In this document: positions 62,984 through 64,000 of the stretch, piece by piece
Layout: the number at the start of each line of letters is the position of its first letter
How positions within the stretch are numbered: the first letter of the stretch is position 1
DNA from: Neolentinus lepideus HHB14362 ss-1
Lineage: Eukaryota > Basidiomycota > Agaricomycetes > Gloeophyllales > Gloeophyllaceae
Direction: 5' to 3'
Length of the DNA stretch: 64,000 nt
NCBI GenBank assembly: GCA_001632425.1
Contig: KV425598.1
Span: 1-64,000, forward strand
The notes under the pieces: model-generated
Told to the model about the DNA's origin: nothing
Databases searched by the model: none
What the model saw: the letters and a program-made list of their open reading frames with translations, nothing else
Translations under genes and position numbers: made by a program

Positions 62984-63724
62984 TGAGTCAGCATGAGATA
63001 TCAGTAAGAGAATGACATAGACAACATGAAAGATTTTACACACTGTTTATGTCATTGGTCACCAATAGCTGGTATTTCCATTGAGAGAAATCGGAAAATT
63101 TGCTAAAAATATCAGAAAAATTTGTACAACCTAAGGTGCCCACCCATTTGCTTGTTGACACCTTCCAAATATGGTAATTATTGATGATGTATGTATCTTT
63201 CTTATTTTATACTGGTCTACTGGCTTTATTAGCCTGTTCATTGAGTGAGTGGGGGATACCAGCAAGAGAATGATGTAGATAGCATGAAAATCTTGTGAGA
63301 TTTTCCACACATCAATAGCTGGTATTTCTGCTCAGAAAAATTGGCAAATTTGCTAAAAATATTGGAGAATTTTTTACAACCCAGGGTGGCTGGGACAGGC
63401 CCATTTGTTGGGTCATTTGTTTGGCTATATCTTCCAAATATGCTAAATATTGATGTTGTATATATCTTTCTTACCTAATACTGGTCTACTGGCTTTATTA
63501 GTTGGCTCATTGAGTGAACATGGGATACCAGCAAGAGCATGACATAGATAGCATGAAAGTCCTGTGAGATTTTACATGCTATCCACATCATTAGTCATCA
63601 ATAGTTGGTATTTTGGCTCAGAAAAATCGGAAAATGCTAAAAATATCAGAAACATTTGTACAGCCCAGAGGGGCTGGCCCATTTGTTTGAGTGATTGTTT
63701 GTACCTTCTAAATATGGTAATTGT
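62984..63724. repeat. Tandem repeat of about 255-275 bp, three units
   Basis: Each unit contains GATACCAGCAAGAG-like, GACATAGATAGCATGAAA, CAATAGCTGGTATTT, AATCGGAAAATTTGCTAAAA, CCTTCCAAATATGGTAA and CTGGTCTACTGGCTTTATTA. Starts are near 62990, 63250 and 63520. One unit is present in reverse complement in element A (37850-38095). It is AT-rich and non-coding. Confidence 0.9.
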
Positions 63725-63901
63725 TATGAGTCCTGAGGTTACATTGGAAATATTCATACCCCATCATAATCAAAAAATGGTCAAAAATGGATTAAAATAG
63801 GATTCAAATTCCATTATAGACAAACTTTTAATTATAATGAAGTACAAAAATTTCTGAAAATTAATACGCTCAGAAAATGTAACAAGTGACCTCAGGACTC
63901 G

Positions 63902-64000
63902 TACCCATGCCATGCAGAGTAGTGGCCCTCTTGCCCAAGTTTGAAGTAGCCCCGGTGTGCAACAACGGCGGGGTATTTATGGTGGATATGGTCCTTGTGA
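63902..64000. other. Right flank of element B
   Basis: 99 bp outside the TIR. Its first bases (GTACCCATGCCATGCAGAGT then AGTGGCCCTC) match the reverse complement of the sequence just left of element A (AGAGGGCCACTGCTCTGGAT then GGCATGGGTAC, near 36865). The repeat may therefore be larger than the TIR-bounded unit. Confidence 0.5.

Larger units (their letters stand above)
62549..63901 (+). mobile_element. TIR element copy B (TA-flanked), with sequence gap
   Basis: The left end reads TA|CGAGTCCTGAGGTAC (element from 62549). The right end reads GTGACCTCAGGACTCG|TA (to 63901). The TIR is perfect over CGAGTCCTGAGGT, with TA on both sides. The left part matches the right part of copy A in reverse complement, including GCTCATTCTGAGC, TTACTCGGCA and AGTCACTACAAACT. 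The middle holds tandem repeats, and a second inner TIR-like end, TATGAGTCCTGAGGTTAC, lies at 63725-63742. There is no transposase frame. The element abuts copy 2 of the segmental duplication. Confidence 0.75.

Noticed and set aside
62588..63043. Open frames around 62.6-63.0 kb
   Set aside because: They run through the 245-N gap and repeat DNA.

Overview
This is a nuclear window from a filamentous basidiomycete, most likely an agaricomycete mushroom. The evidence is many short GT-AG introns of about 50-60 nt, fungal gene families (Zn2Cys6 regulator, NIMA kinase, fungal G-alpha, agaricomycete-type BCS1 ATPase), an intron-bearing tRNA-Ser(CGA), and fungal LINE and TIR transposons. There are two runs of N (470 and 245 bases), and both fall inside copies of the same repeat family.

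Layout. 1-6020 is a LINE retrotransposon (end of a first ORF, then an intact endonuclease / reverse transcriptase / RNase H ORF2). It stops about 110 bp upstream of a thymidylate synthase gene (6130-7126). After a gene-free 2.1 kb come a Zn2Cys6 regulator (9254-11409, +), the cohesin subunit SMC3 (11823-16349, -) and, divergent from it across 260 bp, a NIMA-family kinase (16610-19506, +). A kinase-like gene with an apparent frameshift follows (19839-21477), and then a conserved hypothetical gene at 24852-26218 (-). 26.2-32.1 kb is gene-poor: transposon debris and a 480-bp minisatellite made of twenty 24-bp units. One short conserved gene (32546-33193, -) follows. 33.2-43.6 kb is accessory: a TIR element with tandem internal repeats (about 36.9-38.6 kb) and a second TIR element (about 39.6-42.1 kb) that carries intron-containing exon fragments of cellular genes, including a piece of the diflavin reductase TAH18.

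The right-hand core block holds a G-protein alpha subunit (43585-44965, -), tRNA-Ser(CGA) (45451-45546, -), a multi-pass membrane protein (46378-48176, +), a BCS1-like AAA ATPase (48595-51297, +), deoxyribose-phosphate aldolase (52844-53790, -), an FAD monooxygenase (54604-56337, +) and the splicing factor PRP6 (56697-59956, +).

The largest-scale structure is an inverted segmental duplication. About 2.2 kb at 22.95-25.17 kb, including the 3' end of the hypothetical gene at 24852, recurs in reverse orientation at 60.15-62.54 kb. The second copy has grown by several short tandem duplications and is abutted by a second copy of the TA-flanked TIR element (62549-63901), itself inverted relative to the copy at 36.9-38.6 kb.

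The genes do not form one pathway. SMC3 and the NIMA kinase are both mitotic and share a promoter region. Thymidylate synthase and deoxyribose-phosphate aldolase both touch deoxynucleotide metabolism but lie 46 kb apart.
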